This document shows, one piece after another, positions 1 to 8,207 of a DNA stretch of 64,000 bases (the stretch's first letter is position 1; each line of letters begins with the position of its first letter). Source of the DNA: JAFKKF01 sp035651055 (GTDB lineage Bacteria; Pseudomonadota; Alphaproteobacteria; Rhizobiales; Kaistiaceae). Both the position numbers and the translations under genes were made by a program. The notes below the pieces were generated by a model, which was not told where the DNA came from, did not search any database, and worked only from the letters and a program-made list of their open reading frames with translations. Where the stretch lies: the NCBI GenBank assembly GCA_035651055.1, contig DASRGK010000109.1:3881-67880 (forward strand), in the 5' to 3' direction.

Positions 1-1714
1 CAAATCCGCGCCGTGCCAGCTGGGCCGCCGTGATGTTCACCGCCAGGTGCAGGTGCGCCGTGACCGGATCGGCCTGCCAGCGCGCGAGGACTCCCACCGC
101 CGCACGCAGGACGAAGGCGTCGATGGCGCTCGAAAGTCCCGTGCTCTCCGCCAGGCCGAGGAATTCGTCCGGCGCAAGATAGCCGCGCGAGGGATGATGC
201 CAACGGATCAGCGCCTCCGCCGAAACCCAATGGCCGTAAACGTCGACCTGGGGCTGGAAGAGAAGATCGAACTGCTCCTCCTGGATGGCGCGGCGGAGGT
301 CGTTGGTCAGCGAAACCCGGCTTTCCAGTTCCTCCAGCATCCTCGGCTCGAAGAAGGCGAGCCCGCCGCCGCGGAGGCTCTTCGCCTCATACATTGCTAG
401 GTCGGCGCGCTTCAGGACGTCGTCGATATTGGCCCCGGCGGGAAGGAAGAGCGCGACGCCGACGCTCGCGGTGGTCTGGAAGGAAATGCCGTCGAGGACG
501 AACGGCTCGACCAGCGCCGCCGCGATCTCCCGTCCGGCTGCCGCGGCCGCCGCCTCTGCCGCCCCGCGGTCGCGGCCGAGCCGACAGAGGACCATCACGA
601 ATTCATCGCCGCCCTGCCGGGCGAGGAACGCCTTGCCGGCGGCCACTGCGGACAGGCGGGAAGCGACCTGCCGCAGCATCCGGTCGCCGGTCTCGTGCCC
701 CTTGGTGTCGTTGAGCTGCTTGAACTGGTCGAGGTCGATGAACAGGACCGCGGACCACGAATCGTCGTCGACGGCCGCGACCATTTCGGCAAGCCGGTTC
801 ATCAGCGAGGTCCGGTTGGGCAGGTCGGTCAGCGGATCGAAATAGGCAAGCCGCTCGACCCGGGCTTCGGCGCGCTTCCGCCCGGTGATGTCGCTGATCG
901 ATCCGTGCCACAGGATCGAACCGTCCGGCTCGCGCTCCGGCACCGACTGCCCGAACACCCATTTCTCGATGCCGTCGGGGGTGATGATCCGGTACTCGCA
1001 TTCGCGCATCGACATGGCTGCGATGGCGTGCCGGAATGACGCCATCACCCGCTCGCGATCCTCGGGGTGAATCCGCTTCAGAAGCAGCGAGCCGTCCTGG
1101 ACCACATCCTCTGGATCGATGCCGAGAATTGTCTTGAGGCCTGCGCTCGCATAGGGGATCTGGGACGTGCCATCCGGTCCCATCCTGTGCTGGTAGAGGC
1201 AGACCGGCATGATCGAGGTGATCTTGTCGTAGCGCGCCTGCAGTTCGAGGCGCCTCACCGTCTCGGTAACCTCGCGCACGGTGCCGTCATAGTAGAGCGG
1301 CGCCCCGGTTACCCGGTCGCGGACCAGCCGCGTGTTCTCCTCGATCCAGATCCGGTCTCGCGTCTTATGCCGGTAGACCTCCGAGACGATGCCCTCGGCC
1401 TTTCCCTGGCGCAGGAGGATATCGTGTATTTCGGCACGCCGCTGCGGATCGACGTACCACTCGGTGGCGATATCGTTGACCCCGGCGAGCATCTCGGCCT
1501 CGGACTCGTAACCGTTCAGCCTGACCAGCGCGGGGTTGGCGCTGATCATCCTGCCGCCGAGCGTCGAGCGGAAGACGCCTTCACGGAGGTTGTCGTACAG
1601 GTCGCGGAAGCTCTGCTCGGATTGCCTGATACGCCTCAGGGCTGACTGGCGGTCGATCGCCAACAGCGCGATGGCGATGCAGGCCAGGATCGAAGCGGCC
1701 AGCGAAGCAGCCAT
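1..1714 (-). CDS. PAS-GGDEF-EAL cyclic-di-GMP signalling protein, C-terminus beyond window edge
   Basis: This gene runs off the left edge. About 571 residues are visible, read on the minus strand without interruption from an ATG at 1714. It opens with one hydrophobic segment (residues about 1-20), followed by two PAS-like regions, the second ending in the typical DITGRKRAEAR junction. The GGDEF domain follows, with DPLTDLPNR and an intact GGDEF signature (around 590-620), so cyclase activity is possible. The EAL domain begins with SAEALIRWHHP and is cut after about 80 residues, so phosphodiesterase competence cannot be judged. The family makes or degrades cyclic-di-GMP at the inner membrane in response to PAS-sensed signals. 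The frame upstream of the ATG closes at a stop about 48 bases earlier, which supports this start. The domain calls are firm and the signal sensed is unknown. Confidence 0.9.
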   Translation of the reverse strand, partial: MAASLAASILACIAIALLAIDRQSALRRIRQSEQSFRDLYDNLREGVFRSTLGGRMISANPALVRLNGYESEAEMLAGVNDIATEWYVDPQRRAEIHDILLRQGKAEGIVSEVYRHKTRDRIWIEENTRLVRDRVTGAPLYYDGTVREVTETVRRLELQARYDKITSIMPVCLYQHRMGPDGTSQIPYASAGLKTILGIDPEDVVQDGSLLLKRIHPEDRERVMASFRHAIAAMSMRECEYRIITPDGIEKWVFGQSVPEREPDGSILWHGSISDITGRKRAEARVERLAYFDPLTDLPNRTSLMNRLAEMVAAVDDDSWSAVLFIDLDQFKQLNDTKGHETGDRMLRQVASRLSAVAAGKAFLARQGGDEFVMVLCRLGRDRGAAEAAAAAAGREIAAALVEPFVLDGISFQTTASVGVALFLPAGANIDDVLKRADLAMYEAKSLRGGGLAFFEPRMLEELESRVSLTNDLRRAIQEEQFDLLFQPQVDVYGHWVSAEALIRWHHPSRGYLAPDEFLGLAESTGLSSAIDAFVLRAAVGVLARWQADPVTAHLHLAVNITAAQLARRGF

Positions 1715-1886
1715 GTTGTTGGAGCGTGTCGATCCCAGCGGCGGGCAGGATAGGCCCGATCACCGCCGGAAATGCACTGCAAACCGCAAAGATAGGATTA
1801 AACCGTCCCACCGATTTTGACGTTTTCGCCACGATACGGGCCGTTTGCACGGCAGGGTAAACGGCCGGGCGCGAATTCGACGGGAT

Positions 1887-2402
1887 CTAACCGGCGGTTC
1901 CCTGCGCGATCGGCGGCTGGAACGAATAGCCCATGTCCCAGGGGAAGTAGATCCAGGTGTCCTGGCTGACCTCGGTGATGAACGTATCGACCAGCGGCCG
2001 GCCGGCCGGCTTGGCATACATCGTCGCGTAGTGGCAGCGCGGCAGCATTTCGCGGACGAGCCTGGCGGTCTTTCCGGTGTCGACGAGGTCGTCGATGACC
2101 AGCACCGCTGAGCCGCTGCCGCCGGCCAGGTTGATGATTTCCGGGCTGACCCGCTTCAGCACCTCCAGGCCGCCCTGATCGCGGTACTCGTGATAGGAGG
2201 CGACGCAGACCGTCTCGATCAGGCGGATGCCCAGTTCGCGGGCAATGATCGCCGCCGGCACGAGCCCGCCGCGGGTGACGCAAACGATCGCCTGCCAGGT
2301 CTTGCCGCCCTGCCCGCCCAGGCGCCAGGCGAGCGCGCGGGCGTCGCGATGGAACTGATCCCACGAAACCGGGAAGGCCTTTTCCGCTCTTGGCTCGGCC
2401 AC
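1887..2402 (-). CDS. gpt: Xanthine phosphoribosyltransferase
   Basis: This protein of about 171 residues salvages xanthine and guanine by transferring them to PRPP, giving XMP and GMP in the cytoplasm. It carries the type I phosphoribosyltransferase PRPP-binding motif VLVIDDLVDTGKTAR and an upstream VTRGGLVPAAIIAREL segment typical of the Gpt family. I chose the GTG at 2402 because AAGGAG lies six bases upstream. A longer in-frame GTG at 2444 lacks a ribosome-binding site and would make the protein longer than usual. The gene stands alone, between the c-di-GMP enzyme and the dihaem oxidoreductase, all on the minus strand. The assignment to xanthine rather than hypoxanthine follows overall family resemblance. 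Confidence 0.9.
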   Translation of the reverse strand: MAEPRAEKAFPVSWDQFHRDARALAWRLGGQGGKTWQAIVCVTRGGLVPAAIIARELGIRLIETVCVASYHEYRDQGGLEVLKRVSPEIINLAGGSGSAVLVIDDLVDTGKTARLVREMLPRCHYATMYAKPAGRPLVDTFITEVSQDTWIYFPWDMGYSFQPPIAQGTAG

Positions 2403-2600
2403 GTTCGGCTCCTTCTCTTTCCGTTCTGGTATCAGAACGGCCACGGCCGGGGCAGCCGGGCCGGTTCAATCCACAGCTAAATCGCCGGTGGAAGGTGCAG
2501 CACCGTATCGAGGCTCTGTCCCGGTTTCCGCTTTCGCAGGGGGACGGCGGGGGTGGGCAGCACAGCGGTCGCCGCCTCTCCCAAACGACACGGGAGCGGC

Positions 2601-2622
2601 GGCGGCCCAGTGGAGGGCCGCC
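2601..2622 (-). terminator. GC-rich hairpin downstream of the dihaem oxidoreductase gene
   Basis: GGCGGCCC (2601-2608) and GGGCCGCC (2615-2622) form a perfect 8-bp stem with a six-base loop, 19 bases past the stop of the oxidoreductase gene. No T-tract follows on either strand, so it may only stabilise the transcript end rather than terminate by itself. The rest of the gap to gpt shows nothing recognisable. Confidence 0.35.
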
Positions 2623-2640
2623 TGCCACAGGGCCCTGAGG

Positions 2641-4080
2641 TCAGAGTCCTTCCAGGAAATCGATCAGCGCCTTGCGGTCCGCCGCGTCTGCCGTGCGGAA
2701 CGCTTCCTTCGCGGCCTCGCCCTCGCCGCCATGCCAGAGGATCGCCTCGGCGAAGCCGCGGGCGCGGCCATCATGGAGGAGGCGGTCGTGGCCGTTGACG
2801 CGGGGTACGAGGCCGAGCCCCCAGAGCGGCGGCGTCCGCCATTCCGAGCCGGTCGCCGAACCGTCCGGGCGACGATCGGCGAGGCCCTCGCCCATGTCGT
2901 GGAGGAGAAGGTCGGTGAAGGGATGGAACGTCTGGCCGGCGAGTTCGGGGAACGGCGCGTTCGCCGCGGTCTTCAATGTCGGGACATGACAGGACGCGCA
3001 GCCGAAGCGGCGGAAGAGGTCGAGCCCATGCTCGGCCGCCGGCCCGTCGATCCGGGCATTCGGCACGGCAATGGTCTCGACGTAAAGGACCAGCCGGTCG
3101 AGGAAGCTGTCACCGAGGTCGGGACCGGTATCGGCCGCCGCGGCGACGCAGTCCTTCTCCACCGGCGTGCAGTTCTTCGCCGGGAAGAGCGACGAGGTAA
3201 GGCCGATGTCGCCATGCGCGGCGCCGGCCGCCTGCTCGCGGAGCGTCGCGACATTGGCCTTCCAGCCGAAGCGGCCGATCGCCTGCCCGCCCTTGCCGTC
3301 CGGCAGCCAGTTGATCCGGCCGGAGATGCCGTCGGCGTCGGCATCGTCGGGATCGGCGAGCGCTTCCAGCGTCGCGTCCGGCACCGCCGCGAGGAGGCCA
3401 AGGCCGATCACCTGCGGCGAGACGCGCGGGCTGAACGGGGCATCGTCGAGCGGACCGTAGGCGAGGCCGGCGAAGCGGTAGTGCGGAACGAGGAGCGTGT
3501 ACGGGGTGCCGTCGCCGTAGGATCCGGCCGCTTCGGTATAGTCGACGAGCGCCCTGCCCTCGGGCTTCACGCCGAGCACGGCATTGTCGTTGAGCTGGTC
3601 GCCGTATTCGGGGTGCGGGCCCTTCCCGTCCGGCGCGGACAGGCGGACGAGCATCGAATCCATCGGGCCGCCGGCGGTCTCGGGTGGGCGCCCGCGGCCG
3701 TCGCGGACATGACAGCCGGAGCAGGAGTTGCGGTTGAAGAGCGGTCCGAGGCCGTCGAACAGTTTCACCGAGGCTGGGTACTCGACCCAGTTGGTGTTGA
3801 AGATGCGGTTGCCGAAGAAGAACGGCCGCTCTCGCGCCCCGGGCGAATTGGCGGCCATGTAGGTGAACGCCTTGTCGGTGGCGATGACCCGGGTCGTGTC
3901 GCCGCCGAGGTTCGGCGAGAAGGGCGCGGCGACCAGCGCGGCGCGGACCGGATTGTCGCCCGCCGCGCGGATGCCCGGGACGGCGGCGGCCGCGGCGAGG
4001 GCCGCGAGGGCGAGGACGGCGAGGCGCTTCCCCCGCCACCCGCCGGGGCGGCGGACGGACGTGGCTTCAGTGCGCGGCAA
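2641..4080 (-). CDS. Di-haem oxidoreductase family protein (DUF1111)
   Basis: This 479-residue exported protein has an N-terminal hydrophobic stretch (LAVLALAALAAAAAVPG), so it is placed in the periplasm. Two haem c attachment motifs are clear: CSGCH in the N-terminal third and CASCH in the C-terminal third, as in the dihaem oxidoreductase (thiol oxidoreductase-like) family. Haem attachment would need the Ccm system encoded at the far end of the window. It lies 31 bp downstream of imelysin on the same strand, and this pairing recurs in proteobacteria and implies a joint role in iron uptake or redox handling of a substrate that is not firmly known. The start is uncertain: the frame opens at TTG 4080 without a good ribosome-binding site, while an ATG at 4093 in another frame terminates after eight codons. 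Confidence 0.85.
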   Translation of the reverse strand: MPRTEATSVRRPGGWRGKRLAVLALAALAAAAAVPGIRAAGDNPVRAALVAAPFSPNLGGDTTRVIATDKAFTYMAANSPGARERPFFFGNRIFNTNWVEYPASVKLFDGLGPLFNRNSCSGCHVRDGRGRPPETAGGPMDSMLVRLSAPDGKGPHPEYGDQLNDNAVLGVKPEGRALVDYTEAAGSYGDGTPYTLLVPHYRFAGLAYGPLDDAPFSPRVSPQVIGLGLLAAVPDATLEALADPDDADADGISGRINWLPDGKGGQAIGRFGWKANVATLREQAAGAAHGDIGLTSSLFPAKNCTPVEKDCVAAAADTGPDLGDSFLDRLVLYVETIAVPNARIDGPAAEHGLDLFRRFGCASCHVPTLKTAANAPFPELAGQTFHPFTDLLLHDMGEGLADRRPDGSATGSEWRTPPLWGLGLVPRVNGHDRLLHDGRARGFAEAILWHGGEGEAAKEAFRTADAADRKALIDFLEGL

Positions 4081-4111
4081 GGCTCTGCTTCATGCTCGGG
4101 CCACGCTCTTC

Positions 4112-5407
4112 TCAGGACGGAATCTGGACGAGAACGCCCAGCTTCTCGCCCGCTTCCTTCAGACCCTGGCCGAGGGCGCCCAGCGCCTGCACCGCCGCCT
4201 CGGCGGCCTCGCGCGGCGGGCTGCCGGGAGGCGCGGCCAGGACCCGGTCCCACGGATCGCCGAGCGCGGCGACCCTGGCTACCGCGTCGGCGACCAGCCC
4301 GTCCACCCTCCCGGCCAGCGCCGGATCGACGCGGCGCACCAGCCCGCCGATGCCGGCGCCGTTTCCTCCGGCCGTCGTGCCGTTCCAGACATCGGCGATG
4401 CCTTTCACGTCAAAGACGAAGTCCTGGTGCGTGGTGTCGCTGAAGCAGGAATGCTCGTCTTCCTGGTCGCCGGAATCGAGCCCGACGGCCATCCGCTCGG
4501 ACATCAGCTCGGAGCCGGCGAGAACCGCCATGCCGTTGAGGATGCGCCCGATCGCCTCGCGCGGCGCCAAAGCGCGGAAGGCCTTCGCGTAATTGTCGGC
4601 GCCGGGCGCCCAAGAATCGGCAAGGCGGGCAATATCGGAGACGAGCTGGCCGGTGACCAGTTCGAGATATCGCCGCCGCCGGTCGTTGTTGCCCTCGCCC
4701 GGCGCGTAGTCGGACGCGGGACGGGCGCCGGGGCCGGTCGCGGAAAGGTCCTGACCCCAGAGCAGGAACTCGACCGCGTGCCAGCCGGTGGTGACGTTGC
4801 TCTCGTCGCTCACCTGGTCGCGCTCGTCGATGGAGAGGAGCGAGATCGGGATGGCCGGGTCGTTGATGATGCCGGCATCCGGCTTGCCGGCGACGTAGTC
4901 GAGGAAGGCCTCGTTGAGCGGCCAGGCATTGAGGCGGCCCTCGATGTCCTCGATCGGGCCGTCATAGAAGCGGAAGGCTTCCGTGACGAGATAGGCCGGG
5001 CGGGCGGCGACCCAGGCCGCGCGCGCCGCGGCGAGCTTCTCTCGGGTCGGATCGGCGAGGAAGGCGGCGATCGCCTCCTGCATCCGCTTCGCCGCGGCCG
5101 CGGCCGCGACGTAGCTCCGGTGGACGCCTTCGGCGTAGGCGGCGATCTCGGCCCCGGCGTCGTAGGCAAAGGGAGCGCTGCCCGGAAGCGCGTAACTTTC
5201 CGGCGCGAGGCCGCCTTCGCCGCCGCCCTCGCCGCCTTCACCGCCCGCGGCAAGGAGCAGGAAAGGAGCTGCCGGCGGAACCGCGGCGCCGGATTTCACC
5301 AGCGAGGCCTCGCCGCCCTCCGCCGAGGCCGGCGCCAGCGGCGAAAGCGCCGTTCCCGCCAGCGCAAAAATGCCGACGCCCAGCCAGGTCTTCGTGCTTT
5401 TCTTCAT
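4112..5407 (-). CDS. Imelysin family protein (peptidase M75 / IrpA-like)
   Basis: This 431-residue protein has a signal peptide (MKKSTKTWLGVGIFALAG, with cleavage likely after PASA). The imelysin signature GWHAVEFLLWG, carrying the conserved GxHxxE, lies mid-protein and marks the family of iron-regulated periplasmic or surface proteins. Some members were once called insulin-cleaving peptidases, but an iron-uptake role is better supported. The mature N-terminus is rich in Glu and Gly. The ATG is preceded by GAAGAGGGCG. It is the first gene of a two-gene unit with the dihaem oxidoreductase. An Irr-like palindrome about 100 bp upstream suggests iron-responsive control shared with the divergent dioxygenase gene. 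Confidence 0.88.
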   Translation of the reverse strand: MKKSTKTWLGVGIFALAGTALSPLAPASAEGGEASLVKSGAAVPPAAPFLLLAAGGEGGEGGGEGGLAPESYALPGSAPFAYDAGAEIAAYAEGVHRSYVAAAAAAKRMQEAIAAFLADPTREKLAAARAAWVAARPAYLVTEAFRFYDGPIEDIEGRLNAWPLNEAFLDYVAGKPDAGIINDPAIPISLLSIDERDQVSDESNVTTGWHAVEFLLWGQDLSATGPGARPASDYAPGEGNNDRRRRYLELVTGQLVSDIARLADSWAPGADNYAKAFRALAPREAIGRILNGMAVLAGSELMSERMAVGLDSGDQEDEHSCFSDTTHQDFVFDVKGIADVWNGTTAGGNGAGIGGLVRRVDPALAGRVDGLVADAVARVAALGDPWDRVLAAPPGSPPREAAEAAVQALGALGQGLKEAGEKLGVLVQIPS

Positions 5408-5502
5408 TGCGCCCTCTTCTTCAAGACGGGCAGGTCATCGCAAAATACAGAAGGCTTGTCCAGTCAGAACAATTGGTTTACTGATCACAATTACAGAGCC
5501 AA

Positions 5503-5519
5503 TTCAGAATAGTTCAAAA
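5503..5519. promoter_or_regulatory. Irr/ICE-like iron-responsive palindrome between divergent iron genes
   Basis: On the minus strand this reads TTTTGAA-CTA-TTCTGAA. It is an inverted repeat with a three-base spacer that matches the rhizobial iron control element, as I remember it (TTTAGAA-N3-TTCTAAA), at 12 of 14 arm positions. It lies directly upstream of TATACT (5520-5525), a good -10 for the rightward dioxygenase gene. TTGAAC inside it can serve as the -35 of the leftward imelysin gene. The region is strikingly AT-rich compared with its surroundings. Recognition by Irr is inferred from the sequence only. Confidence 0.55.
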
Positions 5520-5562
5520 TATACTCTCTGGAACTGGAATAACTACAAGGAAGATGTGACAG

Positions 5563-6225
5563 GTGTATTACGTCATCTCCGCCGTGATCGATGAAGGCGC
5601 GGCAGCCCGGGCGCGGGAAACGCTTGCCGAGGCGACTTTCGTCGACGGCCGCGCCACTGCCGGCTGGCACGCGAGGCTGGTCAAGAACAACCTGCAGGCT
5701 TCCGGCATCGACGGAGCGGTGGCCGCCCTCCGCGAGACGCTGGCGGCGGCGATCCGCGACAACCCGCTCTTCCGCCTTGCCGCACGGCCGAAGGCGCTGA
5801 CGCCGCTCATCCTGTCGCGCTACGAGCCCGGCATGAACTATGGCAGCCACGTCGACGATGCGCTGATGGGCGACATGCGGACCGACGTGTCGTTCACACT
5901 CTTCCTCAGCGACCCGGCGACCTATGACGGCGGCGCGCTGGTGATCGAGACCTCGGGCGGCGAGGACGAGGTGAAGTTGCCGGCCGGGTCACTGGTCGCC
6001 TATCCGTCGACCACGCTCCACCGGGTCGAGCCGGTGACGCGGGGCATGCGGCTTGCCGCGGTCGGCTGGGCGCGGAGCTTCATCCGCGACGCCGCGCAGC
6101 GCGAGCTGCTCTTCGACCTCGATACGGCGCGGCAGCAGCTCTTTGCGGCGAGCGGCAAGACGCCGGAGTTCGACCTCCTCTCGAAGACCAGCGCCAATCT
6201 GCTCCGCATGTGGGCGGATGACTGA
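5563..6225 (+). CDS. PKHD-type Fe(II)/2-oxoglutarate dioxygenase (PiuC/YbiX family)
   Basis: This 220-residue protein starts at GTG 5563 behind AAGGAAG. It shows the double-stranded beta-helix iron-binding set HVDD (the HxD of YGSHVDDALM) and the distal His in STTLHRVEPVTRG, with the following Arg in the usual 2-oxoglutarate contact region. The family hydroxylates an undefined substrate and is typically induced by iron starvation beside siderophore receptors. Here it is divergent from imelysin across the Irr-like box, which agrees with that regulation. It ends one base short of the converging mrp gene. The family call is firm; the substrate is unknown. Confidence 0.9.
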   Translation: MYYVISAVIDEGAAARARETLAEATFVDGRATAGWHARLVKNNLQASGIDGAVAALRETLAAAIRDNPLFRLAARPKALTPLILSRYEPGMNYGSHVDDALMGDMRTDVSFTLFLSDPATYDGGALVIETSGGEDEVKLPAGSLVAYPSTTLHRVEPVTRGMRLAAVGWARSFIRDAAQRELLFDLDTARQQLFAASGKTPEFDLLSKTSANLLRMWADD

Positions 6226-6226
6226 C

Positions 6227-7405
6227 CTATTCCATTACGATCTTCGGCGCCGCATGGCCGCGGTCGCGCTCGCGCGCGATGCCGGCGACGACCTCGGCGG
6301 CGATCTGCCGGAAGATCGCGGCATGCGGGCCACCCGGCTCCGCAACCGTGATCGGCGTGCCGGCGTCCGACATTTCGCGGATCGCCATCACCAGGGGCAC
6401 CTCGCCGAGGAACGGCACTTCCAGGCGCTCGGCTTCGCGGCGGGCCCCGCCATGGCCGAAAATGTCGTAGCGGTGGCCGGTATCGGGGGCGATGAAGTAG
6501 CTCATGTTCTCGACGATGCCGAGCACCGGCACGTCGACGCGGCGGAACATGTTGAGGCCCTTCCGCGCATCGATGAGCGCGAGGTCCTGCGGCGTTGAGA
6601 CGATGACGGCACCGGCGAGCGGGACCTGCTGCGCCATGGTCAACTGCGCGTCGCCGGTGCCCGGCGGCATGTCGACGACGAGCACGTCCAGTTCGCCCCA
6701 TTCGACCTCGCGGAGCATCTGGGTCAGCGCCGAAATGACCATCGGGCCGCGCCAGATCATCGGCGTCTCCTCCTCGACGAGGAAGCCCATCGACATGACC
6801 TTGATGCCGTAGTTCTCCATCGGCTTCAGCAGCCGGTTGCCGATCGTCTCGGGCTTGCCCTTGAGGCCGAGCAGCCGCGGCATGGAGGGGCCGTAGATGT
6901 CGGCATCGAGGATGCCGACTTTCAGGCCGTTCGCCTTGAGGCCGAGGGCGAGGTTGACCGCGACCGTCGACTTGCCGACGCCGCCCTTGCCGCTCGCCAC
7001 CGCGACGATGGAACGGATGCCGGGGACACCGGGACGCGTGCGGCCGGAGGGCGGCGCCTCGCGCGGTCCGTGGCTGTGGGCATGGGGCGGCGGAGGAGCG
7101 CTTCCCCGCGGTGGGGCGGCCGGCCGGGTGGGCGGCGCGGGGCGCGCGGCGCCGGGCTTCTTCTCCGCAGTCAGCACGACCATCGCGCCCTCGACGCCGG
7201 GCAGCGCGCGGACGGCGGCCTCGGCCGTTTGCCGGACCGGCTCGAATTCGGGCGCACGGTCGGCAGGGACCGTGATCGAGAACATCACCTTGCCGCCCGA
7301 AATGAAGACGTCGGAGACCATGCCGGCCGAGACGATGTCTCCCCCGGTCGGGCTCGCCACACCCCTCAGGCGGGCAAGCACGTCATCCTTGCTGATCGCG
7401 GGCAA
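6227..7405 (-). CDS. mrp: Mrp/NBP35-family Fe-S cluster carrier ATPase
   Basis: This 392-residue protein has an N-terminal MIP18-like domain (residues about 5-80), a Pro/Ala/His-rich linker (about 85-125) and the deviant Walker A motif VASGKGGVGKSTVAVNLAL. Switch motifs DADIYGPSMPRLLGL and DVLVVDMPPGTGDAQLT are intact. It binds and delivers Fe-S clusters to apoproteins in the cytosol. The C-terminal position that carries CxxC in ApbC/Mrp of many bacteria reads NMSYFIAPDTGHRYD here, without cysteines, as I recall for other alphaproteobacteria. The start is TTG 7405 with GGAG eight bases upstream. Confidence 0.93.
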   Translation of the reverse strand: MPAISKDDVLARLRGVASPTGGDIVSAGMVSDVFISGGKVMFSITVPADRAPEFEPVRQTAEAAVRALPGVEGAMVVLTAEKKPGAARPAPPTRPAAPPRGSAPPPPHAHSHGPREAPPSGRTRPGVPGIRSIVAVASGKGGVGKSTVAVNLALGLKANGLKVGILDADIYGPSMPRLLGLKGKPETIGNRLLKPMENYGIKVMSMGFLVEEETPMIWRGPMVISALTQMLREVEWGELDVLVVDMPPGTGDAQLTMAQQVPLAGAVIVSTPQDLALIDARKGLNMFRRVDVPVLGIVENMSYFIAPDTGHRYDIFGHGGARREAERLEVPFLGEVPLVMAIREMSDAGTPITVAEPGGPHAAIFRQIAAEVVAGIARERDRGHAAPKIVME

Positions 7406-7435
7406 ATCGCACTCCGGGCGGGAGAAAGGGCCGGG

Positions 7436-7463
7436 AATCTAGACCTTTGTCATCCCGGGTCAA
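7436..7463 (-). promoter_or_regulatory. Probable sigma-70 promoter of mrp
   Basis: On the minus strand TTGACC (7463-7458) and TAGATT (7441-7436) are separated by 16 bp. Transcription would begin near 7428, about 23 bases before the TTG start of mrp. This is read from sequence only. Confidence 0.4.
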
Positions 7464-7533
7464 TCGTCGCATGGGAACCTCCCGGCCGGCGAGCGCATTG
7501 AACGGAGCGACGACCAGCGAAAACGGGGCACCC

Positions 7534-8085
7534 ATGAGCGCGCACTTCGCCCACTTCGGGCCGATCGGCCATCACGAGCGCCGGGCGCCCTGGCAGCAGG
7601 CGCTGGGGCTTGCCGCCTTCCTCGCGATCACCTACGGCGCCGCCTGGATCGGCGCGGTGGTCACCACGCCCAATGTCACGACCTGGTATGCCGGCCTCAA
7701 CAAATCGTTCCTCAGCCCGCCGAACGGCGTCTTCCCGATCGTTTGGGGCATTCTCTATACGCTGATGGCCGCCGCGGCCTGGCAGGTCTGGCGTGCGGAT
7801 TCCGACGACGCGCACGGCGACGGATGGAGCGAGGGCGACCGCTGGACCGCGATCGGTGCCTATTTCGTCCAGCTCGCGATCAATGTGGCCTGGTCATTCG
7901 CGTTCTTCGGGGCACACGAACCGGTACTGGCTCTCGGGGTGATCATCGTTCTCCTCGGCGCGATTGCGCTCACGATCGCGATGTTCTGGAGAATCTCGCA
8001 CAGCGCCGCGATCCTTCTCTTCCCCTACATGGCATGGGTCGCCTTCGCCGCGGTCCTGAACGCGGCCATCATCGCGCTCAACTGA
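7534..8085 (+). CDS. tspO: TspO/MBR family membrane protein
   Basis: This 183-residue integral membrane protein has about five hydrophobic segments. It carries the TspO landmarks WYAGLNKSFLSPPNGVFP, followed by WGILYTLMAAAAW, and the C-terminal block WRISHSAAILLFPYMAWVAFA. TspO proteins bind porphyrins and related ligands and influence tetrapyrrole metabolism and stress responses. I placed the start at ATG 7534 because the 29 extra residues encoded from 7447 are polar and unlike the family. It is divergent from mrp and precedes the amino-acid importer. Confidence 0.9.
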   Translation: MSAHFAHFGPIGHHERRAPWQQALGLAAFLAITYGAAWIGAVVTTPNVTTWYAGLNKSFLSPPNGVFPIVWGILYTLMAAAAWQVWRADSDDAHGDGWSEGDRWTAIGAYFVQLAINVAWSFAFFGAHEPVLALGVIIVLLGAIALTIAMFWRISHSAAILLFPYMAWVAFAAVLNAAIIALN

Positions 8086-8207
8086 GCCCCCCGATCCGCA
8101 CCCGATCCGGGTTGCGCCCGCTCCGGGAAAGGTGAAAGCTGTAGCCAATTCGGGGGGTCGCCGTCGGCGTCCCCCGAGGCTGTCGCAACCAGAACGGGCT
8201 TTTCCCC

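Noticed and set aside
1581..1850. A minus-strand start at 1850 considered as the N-terminus of the left-edge GGDEF-EAL gene.
   Set aside because: It is in another frame from the PAS-GGDEF-EAL coding sequence and would require a frameshift. ATG 1714 gives an adequate hydrophobic N-terminus.
2455..2490. A GGTTCAATCC stretch resembling a tRNA T-loop.
   Set aside because: No acceptor stem, anticodon arm or D-arm can be fitted around it, so it is probably a chance match.
2488..4443. A 651-codon plus-strand open frame opposite the dihaem oxidoreductase and imelysin genes.
   Set aside because: It is Arg/Ala/Gly-rich, lacks any family motif and lies antisense to two clear genes. High GC removes stop codons from opposite frames.
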